Source: Thermoguttaceae bacterium
GTDB lineage: Bacteria; Planctomycetota; Planctomycetia; Pirellulales; Thermoguttaceae
Direction of reading: 5' to 3'
Length of the DNA stretch: 33,459 bases
Assembly (NCBI GenBank): GCA_025062105.1
Contig: JANXAQ010000191.1
Span: 1-33,459, forward strand
This document shows, piece after piece, positions 16,406 through 26,110 of this stretch (its first letter is position 1; each line of letters begins with the position of its first letter). The notes beneath the pieces were generated by a model. The model made no database searches, was not told where the DNA came from, and saw nothing but the letters and a program-made list of their open reading frames with translations. A program made the translations under genes and the position numbers.

Positions 16406-17494
16406 GTGTCTGATGTACACATTCCGTTGGGAGAGCCAATGTATCCGGCCCAGGTGGTTGGCGAACCGACGCCTGGTTGGAGGAGGTCGGGACGATCGGT
16501 TTGGGGTGTGATTGGATGGTTGTTCTTGCTGGTAATTTTGTTTGGATCGTTGCTGTTGAACGTAGGGTTGTGGGTTCTGCTATTGGTACGGACGGCGGAA
16601 CTGGAAGAGGGGATCGTCAAACGCCATTTTTCCCACACCAAAGGTGCAGCCAACCAGGTGGTCATTCTTACCATAGAGGGGGCATTGGTTGGAGGGGAAA
16701 ATTTCTTCAAAAAGCAGATCGACATGCTCCGAAAAGACGAGCGGGTCAAGGCGGTGGTTTTGCGGATCGATTCGCCCGGCGGACTGGTTTCGGTGGCCGA
16801 CTTCATGTTCCACCAACTTCGGCAACTTGCTCAGGAGCGAAAGATTCCGATTGTGGCCAGTATGGGCGGCATGGCAGCTAGCGGCGGCTATTATGTGTCC
16901 ATGGCCGTGGGCGATCAAGCGGATGTGCTCTTTGCTGAGCCAACCACCTTTACCGGCTCCATCGGCGTGATCATCCCCCACTACGACCTTTCTCAACTCT
17001 TAGAGCGCTGGGGCATCAAGGAGAACTCCATTGCCAGCCATCCGCTTAAAAATATGGGTAGTATCACTCGTCCCATGACCGAACAAGAACGCCAGATTTT
17101 CCAGAGCTTGGTCGATGATGCCTTCCGGCGGTTTAAGGAGGTGATCAAGCAGGGTCGGCCGAAATTTCGGGCCAACCCAGAAGCACTGGACAAATTGGCA
17201 ACAGGGCAATTGTTTACTGCCCAACAAGCTCTGGAAAATGGCCTAATCGATAAGATCGGCTACTTGGAAGATGCCGTCCAGCGAGCCATCGAACTGACTG
17301 GCCTAGATCCCGAAGAAGTTGAGGTGCTTCGGTACGATCGGCAACCCACCTTGGCCAATCTGCTGTTGGGTACCGATGTGGCCGCTGGCAGCGGCTTGGA
17401 CTTGGCCGCCCTGCTTGATGCCACCGCCCCGAAAGCCTACTACCTCTGCACCCGACTCCCACCATTGGCCTCCAGCTACCCAACAGGCCGATAA
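16406..17494 (+). CDS. sppA: Signal peptide peptidase SppA-type serine protease
   Basis: A 362-residue membrane protease from GTG 16406, with AGGAGGGG about 6 bases upstream. One transmembrane helix spans roughly residues 33-60, then the S49-family domain faces the outside. Visible motifs are LRIDSPGG, MGGMAASGGYY with the nucleophile Ser near residue 159, and HPLKNMGSITRPM with the general base Lys near residue 215. The 56-residue gap between them is like that of Bacillus SppA (single-domain type) rather than the double-length E. coli form. It degrades cleaved signal peptides and some membrane proteins. Preceded by a B12-related gene, but 231 bp away, so likely independent. The C-terminal 40 residues are not conserved as far as I can tell. 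Confidence 0.9.
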   Translation: MSDVHIPLGEPMYPAQVVGEPTPGWRRSGRSVWGVIGWLFLLVILFGSLLLNVGLWVLLLVRTAELEEGIVKRHFSHTKGAANQVVILTIEGALVGGENFFKKQIDMLRKDERVKAVVLRIDSPGGLVSVADFMFHQLRQLAQERKIPIVASMGGMAASGGYYVSMAVGDQADVLFAEPTTFTGSIGVIIPHYDLSQLLERWGIKENSIASHPLKNMGSITRPMTEQERQIFQSLVDDAFRRFKEVIKQGRPKFRANPEALDKLATGQLFTAQQALENGLIDKIGYLEDAVQRAIELTGLDPEEVEVLRYDRQPTLANLLLGTDVAAGSGLDLAALLDATAPKAYYLCTRLPPLASSYPTGR

Positions 17495-17638
17495 GCAACC
17501 ACCCTCCGGTTTTACTAGTAAAAACCTTCCCTAGAACATACCACACCTATTCCCTTTACACTTCCGAATTCCCACCGATACCGGTTTTCCTGCCAATCCT
17601 GGCTGAATCCAAGCCACTCCGCTGTGGCTTAGGTTGGG

Positions 17639-17674
17639 GAAGAGGTCTTTTTAGTAGAAGAGGTCTTTTTAGTA
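17639..17674 (+). repeat. 18-bp tandem repeat abutting a ribosome binding site
   Basis: GAAGAGGTCTTTTTAGTA is present twice without a gap (17639-17656, 17657-17674), directly followed by GAGGAG, the Shine-Dalgarno of the oxidoreductase at 17690. Copy-number change here could alter spacing upstream of the gene. Confidence 0.8.
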
Positions 17675-17689
17675 GAGGAGTTTTCTGCC

Positions 17690-19102
17690 ATGAAAAGTTT
17701 CCATTGGTCCCGTCGGAAGTTTTTGATCGGTGTAGGTAGTGGGTGGATGGCGGCGGCAGCTCGAACCGCCCTGGGCCAGTCGGCGGTCCCCCCGAAACAT
17801 TCCGCAAATGATCGGTTGAACATCGTACTGATTGGGGCCGGAAGCCGGGGGCAGTATCTGGCCGCCGAAGCCCTCCGACTAGGCGAAAACCTAGTTGCCT
17901 TGTGCGATGTGGACGCAGGCCAACTAGATACGACTCGAAGATATCTATCTAGTCAGGGTGAGGTTGGCACTCGCGCTGCCGAAAAAGCCCGTCTTTATGA
18001 GGATTACCGAAAACTGTTGGACGACAGTAAGCTTTTCGATGCAGTGTTAATCGCCACCGGTGCCCGGTGGCATGCGCCGATAGCCATGGCGATGATGAAG
18101 GCTGGCAAACACGTCTATTGTGAGAAGCCGTTGGTCCGGACGCTAACGGAGGCCCGGCAATTGGCCGAACTGGCCCGCACTACGCCGGTAGCCACCCAGA
18201 CCGGCACCCAAGGCTGTAGTGTCTGGAGCACTCGGCGAGCCATCGATGTACTTCGAGCAGGCCTTTTAGGGCCAATCCGAGAAGTATATCTTTGGTGCGA
18301 CTACTACGGCCCCAATCCGCCTAGCCATGACGCCCCAGCAGGCGAAGACCCCATCCCACAGGGCCTCAATTGGGACTTTTGGCTGGGCCCGGTACCCTAT
18401 CGGCCCTATAAAAAGGATATCTATCATCCGGGGTGTTTGAAATTCCAGAATTGGCTTTTCATGGACAACGGGATGTTGGCCGGGCAAGGCGCACACACCT
18501 TCCCCTTAGCAGTTCTGGGCTTAGAGCTAGGGCCGCCGGTCCGGGTGGAGACCGAACTGCCCGAACCCCTGCGGGAAACCTATCCCTCGAAGGCCTATTT
18601 TAAGTTTGAATTTGCGGCCCGGGGCAACCAACCGCCGGTTACCCTCTGGTGGACCGACGGCGGACGTTATCCGCCCGAAGAAGTTACCCAGGATCTCAAA
18701 GCCGGCCTGGGCAAAACCCCTCAGGGCGGACTCCTGTTTCGGGGCGAAAAAGGCCAACTGTATGCTGCTGGCTGGGGCGGAGAAGGCATCCTGAAACTGC
18801 AAGGAGACAAAAAATGGCGGGGCGTGCTGGACCATGAGGCGGCTAAGGCCGTGCCAGTCAGCCTCCCACGACTGCCCGGCGATAACCACATGCAGGAATG
18901 GCTTTCGGCCTGCCGAGGAGGACCGAAACCCTTTAGCTGCTTTGAGACCGGCGCCCGGATTGCCGAGGTGTTTTTGCCCGGTATCCTGGCTCTGCGCTTA
19001 AACCGGCCCATCCAGTGGGACGCCCAAAACCTTAAAGTCCCCGATGCCCCAGAAGCCGACCAGTGGATCCAAAACAATTACCGGACTAAATGGCTGATAT
19101 AA
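17690..19102 (+). CDS. Tat-exported Gfo/Idh/MocA family oxidoreductase
   Basis: A 470-residue protein from ATG 17690, preceded by GAGGAG. Residues about 1-30 form a twin-arginine signal (SRRKFLIGVG, then AAAARTALGQ). The Rossmann fold follows: NIVLIGAGSRGQ, then ALCDVD for NAD(P) binding, and the family hallmark CEKPL near residue 145. The C-terminal half is the planctomycete Gfo/Idh/MocA type, with WDFWLGPVPYRPY and NGMLAGQGAHTFPL. Related enzymes oxidise or rearrange sugars and inositols. Export suggests action in the periplasm with a tightly bound cofactor. A sugar isomerase-like gene, also with an export signal, lies convergent downstream. Substrate is unknown. Confidence 0.87.
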   Translation: MKSFHWSRRKFLIGVGSGWMAAAARTALGQSAVPPKHSANDRLNIVLIGAGSRGQYLAAEALRLGENLVALCDVDAGQLDTTRRYLSSQGEVGTRAAEKARLYEDYRKLLDDSKLFDAVLIATGARWHAPIAMAMMKAGKHVYCEKPLVRTLTEARQLAELARTTPVATQTGTQGCSVWSTRRAIDVLRAGLLGPIREVYLWCDYYGPNPPSHDAPAGEDPIPQGLNWDFWLGPVPYRPYKKDIYHPGCLKFQNWLFMDNGMLAGQGAHTFPLAVLGLELGPPVRVETELPEPLRETYPSKAYFKFEFAARGNQPPVTLWWTDGGRYPPEEVTQDLKAGLGKTPQGGLLFRGEKGQLYAAGWGGEGILKLQGDKKWRGVLDHEAAKAVPVSLPRLPGDNHMQEWLSACRGGPKPFSCFETGARIAEVFLPGILALRLNRPIQWDAQNLKVPDAPEADQWIQNNYRTKWLI

Positions 19103-19113
19103 AGATTCTCACC

Positions 19114-19139
19114 CGGCAGGGGGGTGTCCCCCCCTGCCG
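19114..19139 (+). terminator. Strong GC hairpin after the oxidoreductase gene
   Basis: CGGCAGGGGG pairs with CCCCCTGCCG around a short loop, 11 bases after the stop at 19102. The stem is nearly perfect, but no T-run follows, so it may act as a terminator or as a 3-prime stabiliser. Confidence 0.6.
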
Positions 19140-19185
19140 TTCCGGTGGTATCCGCTTATCAAGTCCGGATTCTGAGAGCTAATAC

Positions 19186-19297
19186 GGCTCTGTTGAAACC
19201 CTTTCCGGTCGGAGGCCTTAAAATCCCCAAAACTGAAGCAAAGCCGACCAGTATGGGCAAAACCTCCTCAGACAGCGGACAACCTTTCAATAGAGCC
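19186..19297 (+). mobile_element. Family-D MITE with exact 9-bp TSD
   Basis: A 112-bp element with inverted termini GGCTCTGTTGAAACC and CCTTTCAATAGAGCC. The flanks AGCTAATAC (19177-19185 and 19298-19306) are identical. This is the best-preserved D copy. The termini and 9-bp duplication resemble IS903-type members of the IS5 family. Confidence 0.9.
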
Positions 19298-19556
19298 AGC
19301 TAATACTAGAGCTTTTGGGCCCACATCCCCGTCATCCCATTGGGATGACCAGATGGTTTCCGGAGCCTCAAGATGTTGTAGCAATTGACCTGGGGGCCTC
19401 AACATCTTGTAGGAAAAGGCAGTTTTACTATCCTCCGTGCCCAAGGAGGGGCACAGGGTCTTTCTGTGCCGGTCTGCCGGCAACTACCCCCACTAGGCCT
19501 GGCCACCGGAAAACCAGACTAGATATTTTGGCTTCCTTTTTCGGGAAAGAGAGATT

Positions 19557-19696
19557 GCGCAACTTTTGCTATGTTTTCTACCCTTTTAATGGAGGTATGC
19601 TTTGGAAATTCTTCGCTCAGCAATCTTCTTAACTCCAATATTCTCAAAGGATTAGGACATCTAAAGGTCTGCCTCCCGACATTGGCAAAAGTCGAA
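19557..19696 (+). mobile_element. Family-B element, diverged
   Basis: The left end GCGCAACTTTTGCTATTTT-like and right end TTGGCAAAAGTCGAA are worn family-B termini about 140 bp apart. The interior CTAACTCCAATATTCTCAAAGG-type block is kept with small changes. Flanks AGATT and AGATA differ at one base. Confidence 0.58.
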
Positions 19697-19764
19697 AGAT
19701 ACCACTGACCGCTAGCGTACCCCAGACCTGAACTATCCCCCGTCTACACTGCTAGGAAAGCCGA

Positions 19765-20622
19765 CTATTTTCCCATCTTTTTTAGGTTTTCCAGGCAGCG
19801 CTGGACGGCCTGCAGGGGGGTGCGCTGGCCGTAGGCCTCTTGTTCGACAATATACCATTGAGTGCCGCCAACGGTTTCGCACAGTTGGAAGACGCGTTTC
19901 CAATCCACCTGTCCGTCGCCGATACAGGCACCTGGCGGTCCGCCGTGCTCTTTCAGATGGATGGTTTTGGATCGGCCTGGGAACTTTTCGATGCTGGCAT
20001 ACGGATCCCCCCCGCCGCCCAAGCAGTTGCCGACATCCATCTGCATGACCACCTGGGGACTACAGAAGCTGAAAAACAGATCCCAAGCAGTTTGGTCGCC
20101 TACTTTTTGGAAGTCTCCCGCATGCGCATGGTAGCCAACGTACATGCCTTTTTCTTTTACTTTCTCGGCTAGTTCGTTGAAAAGCTGGGCAGTTTTTTTG
20201 CATGCTTCCACAGTGACCAGCTTTTCGTGCGCCATCCAAGGCACAATCAAATACGGATTGCCTAGGATTTGGTTAAACTCTACGGTGGCAGCCAGGGCGT
20301 CGCCCAGCAGCGTGTCCAGGCCAGTATGAGTCCCACAGCAACGAAGCCCGTTTTGATCCAAAAGTTTTCGAAGCTCTTTGGCACTTCGGCCGTAGTAACC
20401 GGCAAATTCCACCCCCTCATAGCCCATTTTGGCTACTGCTTCCAAAACCCTGGGCAAATCCTTTTGGCAGTCTTCGCGGACGGAATACAGTTGGAGACCA
20501 ATGGGAATGCGTTTGGCAGCAGGCACACCAGCCAAAACGTTCCTCCAGAGTCCAAGCACCGCCCCGGCGGCCCCTGCCCCCAAATGCAACACTTCTCGTC
20601 GGCTCAATCGGTAGTCGTTCAT
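19765..20622 (-). CDS. Exported sugar phosphate isomerase/epimerase-like TIM barrel protein
   Basis: A 285-residue protein. ATG at 20622 is chosen because GGAGGAGG lies just upstream; a start at 20643 would run through that site. Residues about 1-32 give a twin-arginine signal (SRREVLHLGAGAAG). The mature domain is the AP-endonuclease/xylose-isomerase-like barrel: IGLQLYSVRE at its start, GYEGVEFAGYYG, GTHTGLD, YHAHAGDF, QMDVGNCLGGGG, IHLKEHG and WYIVEQEAYG, the last four holding probable metal ligands (His, Asp, Glu). Family members isomerise or epimerise sugars and inositols such as 2-keto-myo-inositol. It is transcribed toward the Gfo/Idh/MocA gene, with 660 bp of repeats between them. A shared sugar pathway is likely but not shown. 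Confidence 0.85.
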   Translation of the reverse strand: MNDYRLSRREVLHLGAGAAGAVLGLWRNVLAGVPAAKRIPIGLQLYSVREDCQKDLPRVLEAVAKMGYEGVEFAGYYGRSAKELRKLLDQNGLRCCGTHTGLDTLLGDALAATVEFNQILGNPYLIVPWMAHEKLVTVEACKKTAQLFNELAEKVKEKGMYVGYHAHAGDFQKVGDQTAWDLFFSFCSPQVVMQMDVGNCLGGGGDPYASIEKFPGRSKTIHLKEHGGPPGACIGDGQVDWKRVFQLCETVGGTQWYIVEQEAYGQRTPLQAVQRCLENLKKMGK

Positions 20623-21130
20623 CGTAGTTTCCTCCTCCAGCAAAACAACCTTTTCATCCCAGACTACGGTTATTCTCTTTATAGTACTATCTGTCCTAGC
20701 AACTCTACCAGGTAAGGCTGATTTTTTGTGCTCAGTCTAGCAAGGATGGGGAAAATAGCTACTCCCTAGGTCCATCCGCTTGCCTCTGTATGGCGTCTGC
20801 GGGAACAAAAAGCCCCCGTATTCCCAGAGCAAAGGGCTTATAACTTTCCGCAGAGGAGTTCGGGTTTCTATATCCGGCATTAGATGGGTAAGTATTCTAG
20901 AAAGCAGGAGTTCCGTAGGTTGGGCTTGTCTTACCTAGGCAACTGTATTTTGCCCAATGCCCCTCAGAATTTCAGCTCCTCTTATACTCCCGTTGGATTG
21001 CGGGGTGCCCAGGCTGACAGAGCAGCTGGCACTGTACCCTGCCGTGCGTCCATGACGACTGTCAACTTGCTGTCGGCCTAATTGTAGGGTTCCAATACCC
21101 TAGCTGGCAACCGATCGGTGAAGCTACCTT
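20623..21130. other. Intergenic, short dispersed repeat only
   Basis: I see no supported gene. Positions about 20704-20732 repeat a block seen near 9702-9732. A promoter for the isomerase gene must lie close to 20640-20720. Confidence 0.35.
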
Positions 21131-21132
21131 CT

Positions 21133-21286
21133 GCGCGGCTATCCTGAAATAGCATTTTCACGAGAAAGCAGTTTACTTCCGCGAATTCCCCAGAATTCCC
21201 ATTCGGGCTATTTCCAGCACCGACGATGGAAAGAGCGTAGCCCAGCCATCGGCAAACCTCGAAATTCCAATTTCAGCACAGCCTCT
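21133..21286 (+). repeat. Family-F repeat, diverged copy
   Basis: Similarity to 31498-31660 is seen in the left part (GCATTTTC, AAGCAGTTTACTTCC, GAATTCCCCAGAAT) and at the right end (CCAATTTCAGCACAGCCTCTT). The ends are roughly inverted (CTATCCTGAAAT versus ATTTCAGCACAG). A third right end occurs near 21325-21345. Confidence 0.45.
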
Positions 21287-21612
21287 TAACCCGAAAAGCC
21301 TGTCGGCAATTGCTAAAATCTCATTTCAGAACAGTCTCTTCCTGCATTGGTCGGGTGTTCCCCACCCTTCGTTCCGAGCCTTTCGAGCGAGTTGGCCGCC
21401 AGGGAGGCGGCTATTTGGGGAAAGACCAAAATTCCCAGCCGAAATTTCTTCCTTCGAAGGTTTATTCTCGCATCGCACTTCCATAAAATTAAATGGATAG
21501 GTAGTATTTAGCCAAGGCACCCAACTTCCTCTTCCGCCAGCAGAGTTGGGGCTATTCGTCTCTAGTAACAGTTGGCTAACGGGAGTAAAATCTTGCTTTT
21601 TAGAGACAACGT

Positions 21613-21722
21613 GGCTCTGTTGAAACCCTTTCCGCTCGGAGGCCTAAACCCACCAAAACTGAAGCAAAACCGACCAGTATGGGCAAAACCTCCCCAGATT
21701 GCGGAAACCTTTCACCAGAGCC
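21613..21722 (+). mobile_element. Family-D MITE
   Basis: A 110-bp element, GGCTCTGTTGAAACCC to CCTTTCACCAGAGCC. Flanks AGACAACGT and AAACAATGT match at 7 of 9. It is near-identical in its interior to the copies at 19186 and 27285. Nothing else is recognised between here and the arginine decarboxylase start. Confidence 0.82.
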
Positions 21723-22015
21723 AAACAATGTCTGTCAGTCTCATTGCTGGGTAAGCAAATCCAACAAAATTTTTCTGCCGATTGTAACAGAGGGTTAGAG
21801 TGAGGAGGCTGGATTGTTGCTTTCGCAGGGGGATGAGATAGGAGGCACTTCATTCGGGGGAAATGTTACAATATCTGCCAGGTTGTGTTGCGAAGACGAT
21901 ATTCTTCCATTGGATGGCAACTGAGTTCGCTTATTCCGAGGAGAGTGAGGGTCGCCAAAATAGCAAGGAATCGAAAGGTTTCTTTTGGAATATGTCTTGT
22001 GGCTGAGGAGGGACG

Positions 22016-23944
22016 ATGGTGGTAGAGGTAGCCGAAGAGACCACACCTTGGACAGTGGCCCGCTCTAGTGAGCTGTACCAAGTAGAAGATTGGGGCAAGG
22101 GCTATTTTTCCATCAATCAGTTGGGCCATGTGTGCGTGCATCCGTACAAGCAGAAGGATCGGTTCATCGACTTAAAGGTGCTGGTGGATCGGCTTCAATT
22201 GCGTGGGATCGATCCGCCGATTCTTTTGCGGTTTGGGGACATATTGAAACATCGGCTTTCGGAAATCTACGCTGCCTTCCAACGGGCGATCAAGGAACAT
22301 GGTTACCAAGGCGGCTACCACTGCATCTATCCGATTAAGGTCAATCAGCAGCGGCAGGTCATTGAGGAGGTGCTACGGTTTGGCCGACCATATGGTTTTG
22401 GCCTGGAAGCGGGCAGCAAACCGGAGCTTCTGGCCGTCATAGCTCTGGCAGATAATCAGACGCCGATCATCTGTAACGGTTTTAAGGACGACGAGTTTAT
22501 TGAAATGGCCGTCTTGGCCCATAAGATCGGCCGCCGCATTATCCCGGTCATTGAGAAATACACCGAATTAGAGATGATTCTGCACCATGCGGAGCGGATT
22601 GGGGTGCGGCCGATCATTGGCATGCGGGTGAAGCTGGCTTCGCGGGGCACAGGCCGCTGGCAAGGATCTGCTGGATACCGGTCGAAATTCGGTCTGACGG
22701 TTACAGAACTTTTGCGGGCCTTGGAGGAGCTGAAATCGCGGCAAATGGCCGACTGCTTCCAACTGCTGCATTTCCATCTGGGGAGTCAGATTACGAATAT
22801 TCAGTATATCAAGCGAGCCCTCGATGAAGCCGCCCGGATCTACGTGGATCTGGTGCGCCTGGGAGCAGGCCTGCGATATCTAGACGTCGGTGGTGGTCTG
22901 GGGGTCGATTATGACGGCTCGCAAACCAACTTTGAATCCAGCGTCAACTATACCCTCCAGGAATACGCCAACGACGTGGTCTATCATATCATGAATGTCT
23001 GCCAGGACGCCGAAGTGCCTCATCCAACCATCCTTTCCGAAAGTGGGCGGGCTATTGCCGCCTACCATAGCGTCCTGGTCTTCAATGTCCTGGGCGTCTC
23101 TGGACAAGATGAGAACCATATGCCCCTGGAACTACCAGAAGACGCTGACCAACCGCTGCTTACCCTCCGGGATACCTACCAGGAAGTCCATCTGCATAAT
23201 CTGCTGGAAGCCTTTCACGACGCCCAACAGGCCCTAGATATGATTCTGAGTCTTTTTTCAGGCGGATACATGTCCCTCGAACATCGGGCCATCGGCGAAA
23301 AACTCTATTGGGGCATCTGCCGAAAAATCCATCGTCTGATGAAAGACCTCCAGTATGTGCCCGAAGACCTCCAGGTGATTGAAACCCTTCTGAGCGAGAC
23401 CTATTTCTGTAACTTCTCCCTTTTCCAGTCGATGCCAGACAGTTGGGCCATCAAGCAACTGTTCCCGATCATGCCGATCCATCGGCTCAACGAACGGCCC
23501 ACCCACCAAGCCATCCTGGCCGATATTACCTGCGACTCCGACGGCAAAATCGACCGGTTCATCGATCGACGAGCCATCAAACGGGCCTTGCCCTTGCATA
23601 GCTTTGACGGCCGTCCCTATTACCTAGGGGCCTTTTTAGTCGGTGCCTACCAAGAAATTCTCGGCGATCTCCATAACCTGTTCGGCGATACCAATGCCGT
23701 GCATATCGGTATGGATGAACATGGTGAGGCCATCGTCGAAGCCGTTATCACCGGCGACACCGTACGCGAAGTGCTCCAATACGTACAGTTCGATCCCAAA
23801 ACCCTGGTCGATCAACTGCAAGCCAGCGTCGAACAAGCCGTGCGCGAAGGCCGAATCAACGATGAACAAGCAGGCCGATTCTTGCGCTTCTACGAAGCCT
23901 CGCTGGAAGGCTACACCTACCTAGAAGAAGCCCACCGCCGGTAA
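22016..23944 (+). CDS. speA: Biosynthetic arginine decarboxylase
   Basis: A 642-residue PLP enzyme, close to the 630-660 of the SpeA family. ATG 22016 follows GAGGAGGG. It converts arginine to agmatine, the first step of the agmatine route to putrescine and spermidine. Clear motifs are YPIKVNQQRQV with the PLP Lys near residue 108, GLEAGSKPELLAV, FHLGSQITNI, LDVGGGLGVDYDGS, ILSESGRAIAAYHSVLV and, in the C-terminal domain, SLFQSMPDSWAI followed by LPLHSF. No agmatinase or other polyamine gene is adjacent. The 290 bp upstream of the start carries no repeat copy and should hold its promoter. Confidence 0.95.
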   Translation: MVVEVAEETTPWTVARSSELYQVEDWGKGYFSINQLGHVCVHPYKQKDRFIDLKVLVDRLQLRGIDPPILLRFGDILKHRLSEIYAAFQRAIKEHGYQGGYHCIYPIKVNQQRQVIEEVLRFGRPYGFGLEAGSKPELLAVIALADNQTPIICNGFKDDEFIEMAVLAHKIGRRIIPVIEKYTELEMILHHAERIGVRPIIGMRVKLASRGTGRWQGSAGYRSKFGLTVTELLRALEELKSRQMADCFQLLHFHLGSQITNIQYIKRALDEAARIYVDLVRLGAGLRYLDVGGGLGVDYDGSQTNFESSVNYTLQEYANDVVYHIMNVCQDAEVPHPTILSESGRAIAAYHSVLVFNVLGVSGQDENHMPLELPEDADQPLLTLRDTYQEVHLHNLLEAFHDAQQALDMILSLFSGGYMSLEHRAIGEKLYWGICRKIHRLMKDLQYVPEDLQVIETLLSETYFCNFSLFQSMPDSWAIKQLFPIMPIHRLNERPTHQAILADITCDSDGKIDRFIDRRAIKRALPLHSFDGRPYYLGAFLVGAYQEILGDLHNLFGDTNAVHIGMDEHGEAIVEAVITGDTVREVLQYVQFDPKTLVDQLQASVEQAVREGRINDEQAGRFLRFYEASLEGYTYLEEAHRR

Positions 23945-24143
23945 AACGCCCAGTCGCCTCCGTTCTCCGAAACACAACCAACAGGCTCATCCATCAAGGG
24001 GCACGGCTCTCGGAGGTCCAAACCCGGCTCTCTCTGGATGCTGCCCGAACAAAAGACCAAGTGCCCGAACCTACACCACATCCAGATAAGATAGTATAGT
24101 ACACTTCAGTAACCTTCTCTCTCCATCCAGGAAACCCCCTGAG

Positions 24144-24290
24144 AGCGACTTTTGCCATTTCCATAACTTAGTTTGTCTACAGAAATTAGCACAAACTCTT
24201 CTTTTGCCCACACAATTTCCTTAGTCCAGGAATTCCACGGAGTTAGAAACTTCCTCCTTCGGTAAAAGACCAAAGATGGCGAACGTCGAG
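24144..24290 (+). mobile_element. Family-B MITE (5-bp TSD CTGAG)
   Basis: A 147-bp element with left end AGCGACTTTTGCCATTTCC and right end GATGGCGAACGTCGAG. Exact 5-bp flanks CTGAG lie at 24139-24143 and 24291-24295. The interior is moderately diverged. Confidence 0.75.
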
Positions 24291-24305
24291 CTGAGCAAAT
24301 TGATA

Positions 24306-24495
24306 GGAATTTCTGTAGAATACTAAACATAAAATCAGTATTACCCATCTTTGCTTCGATCGGGATCGGCTCGCTCCATACAAAGACATACTCCATGTAG
24401 GTTGCTTGCAGTGCTAGCAGCCTGATATATTGGGCCAGAGAAGCGACGAACCGAAATGCTATAAAAGTGTCTCCTTAGAATTACGCGGAGGTTCC
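24306..24495 (+). mobile_element. Family-A element, old diverged copy
   Basis: A 190-bp element begins GGAATTTCTGTAGAAT and ends CGCGGAGGTTCC. Length and ends fit family A, and AAATGCTATAAAAGTGTC aligns with the conserved GTATAAAAATATC block, but the interior is strongly diverged. Flanks GATA and TTCA are not duplicates. Confidence 0.6.
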
Positions 24496-24503
24496 TTCAT
24501 TAT

Positions 24504-24651
24504 CTCGAGTTTTGCCATTTTCTCTAACTGGTTTTAGTGCCAGCAGTTACGACGAAACTCTCTTTTGTTCACTTAATTTCCTAACTCCAATATTTACAAG
24601 GAGTTAGAACAGTCCTCTGCCAGGGCGAAGTCAAAATTGGCAAAAGTCGAG
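24504..24651 (+). mobile_element. Family-B MITE
   Basis: A 148-bp element with termini CTCGAGTTTTGCCATTTT and AAATTGGCAAAAGTCGAG. The conserved CTTAATTTCCTAACTCC block is present. The flanks do not match; the right flank is a fragment of a family-A element. Confidence 0.8.
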
Positions 24652-24684
24652 TTCACTATATGTTCAGGATTTTGCAGAGATTCC
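24652..24684 (-). mobile_element. Family-A fragment, reverse orientation
   Basis: TTCACTATATGTTCAGGATT followed by TTGCAGAGATTCC is the reverse complement of the first 33 bp of family A. The rest is missing, so this is a remnant cut at the family-B border. Confidence 0.75.
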
Positions 24685-24691
24685 CTATCAA

Positions 24692-26110
24692 TTAGCCAGT
24701 TCGGGGGGATCGCTCCGAAGCCGCTTTTTGGAATGTTTTTTGGCGGGGCGGCTCTAAACCGAGACGTTTCATCTTTTTATAGAGAGTGGTGCGGTTGATT
24801 CCCAGAGCGGCTGCCGTAGCCTGCCGATTCCAATGATGTGCTTCCAGTGCCTCCAGAATGATCTGGCGTTCCGGAATGCTAAGTGCCTGTTTGAGCGGCT
24901 GCGGCGATTCCTGATGCCAGGGACTACCCACCGAGGCTACCACCGAAGGCGGTAGGTCAGCCAGCGTGATGACATCCCCTTTGCCCAGCAGCACAGCGCG
25001 CTCTATAACGTTTTGCAACTCCCGGACATTGCCCGGCCACCGATACCGTTGCAGGGCTTCCATTGCTTCCTGGCTGATGCGGCGAAGCGGTCGGCCCGTT
25101 TCCTGGCAAATCCGCTGCAAAAAATGCTCCGCCAAAAGGGGAATATCGGAAATCCGTTCCCGCAGGGGCGGCAGTTCGATGTTGATCACATTAATCCGAT
25201 AATAAAGATCCTGGCGGAATCGGCCTTCTTGGACAAGTCGGCTTAGGTCTTCATTGGTAGCTAGAATCACTCGCACATCCACGGAAAAGGTCTTATTGCC
25301 GCCGACTTGCTCAAACTCAAAATCTTGTAACACCCGAAGCAGTTTGACTTGCAGGGCGGGACTGGCTGTGCCGATTTCATCCAAAAAGATCGTACCACCG
25401 TCGGCCTGCATGAATTTGCCGATTTTATCGGTGGTAGCACCTGTAAATGCGCCGGCCACATGGCCGAAAAGTTCGCTTTCTAGTAGGGTTTCCGGCAAGG
25501 CACCGCAGGCAACTTCGACGAAGGGTTTGTCGCGTCGGCTGCTTCGGCGATGGATGGCCCGGGCCACCAGCGACTTGCCCGTACCGCTCTCGCCGGTAAT
25601 CAGGACCGTGGCCCGGGTATCGGCAATGCTTTCGATCATCTCATAAACTCGCTGCATCCGATGATCCCGGCCAACGATATTCTCCAGACCGAATCGGGCA
25701 TCCAACTGGGCTTTGAGATTTTTGTTTTCTTGCAGGACTTCCCGTTGCCGGAGGGCTCGCTCCAGGGCCATCTCCAATTCCTGGTCAATGAGTGGTTTGG
25801 TCAGGAAGTCAAAGGCCCCGGCCCGAATCGCCTCCACCGCCGCTTCCACCGTGCCATAGCCTGTGATCATGATGACCGCCGTGTCGGGCCGGATCTTTCG
25901 ACAATACTGCAGAAGATCAAATCCATCGGGACCTTCGCCAAGTCGAATGTCCACTAGAGCAATGTCATACGCTTTCCGTTGCAAGGCGGCGGCAGCCTCG
26001 GTGTATTGGCTAGCTACGTCCACTTCGTAGCCTTGCTCTCGCAGCCATTGGCCCATCGAGCCCAGTAGATGCCGGTCATCATCCACTAATAGCAAACTTG
26101 GCCGTCTCAT
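24692..26110 (-). CDS. Sigma-54-dependent response regulator (NtrC family)
   Basis: A 472-residue protein starting at ATG 26110, with GGGAGG about 12 bases upstream. Three domains appear in order. The receiver has [11 protein letters not shown] and phospho-acceptor Asp54 in LVDIRL, with the conserved Lys in FLTKPL. The AAA+ domain has Walker A GESGTGKS, the sigma-54 contact loop GAFTGAT and Walker B GTIFLDEI. The C-terminal Fis-type helix-turn-helix reads [22 protein letters not shown]. It should activate RNA polymerase with sigma-54 after phosphorylation. No histidine kinase lies beside it, so the partner is elsewhere. It is divergent from a LuxR-type response regulator, sharing a 456-bp upstream region. 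Its targets cannot be told from the window. Confidence 0.93.
   Translation of the reverse strand: MRRPSLLLVDDDRHLLGSMGQWLREQGYEVDVASQYTEAAAALQRKAYDIALVDIRLGEGPDGFDLLQYCRKIRPDTAVIMITGYGTVEAAVEAIRAGAFDFLTKPLIDQELEMALERALRQREVLQENKNLKAQLDARFGLENIVGRDHRMQRVYEMIESIADTRATVLITGESGTGKSLVARAIHRRSSRRDKPFVEVACGALPETLLESELFGHVAGAFTGATTDKIGKFMQADGGTIFLDEIGTASPALQVKLLRVLQDFEFEQVGGNKTFSVDVRVILATNEDLSRLVQEGRFRQDLYYRINVINIELPPLRERISDIPLLAEHFLQRICQETGRPLRRISQEAMEALQRYRWPGNVRELQNVIERAVLLGKGDVITLADLPPSVVASVGSPWHQESPQPLKQALSIPERQIILEALEAHHWNRQATAAALGINRTTLYKKMKRLGLEPPRQKTFQKAASERSPRTG

Noticed and set aside
25254..25957. Plus-strand frames of 130-135 codons opposite the sigma-54 regulator
   Set aside because: Antisense shadows of a well-conserved gene.
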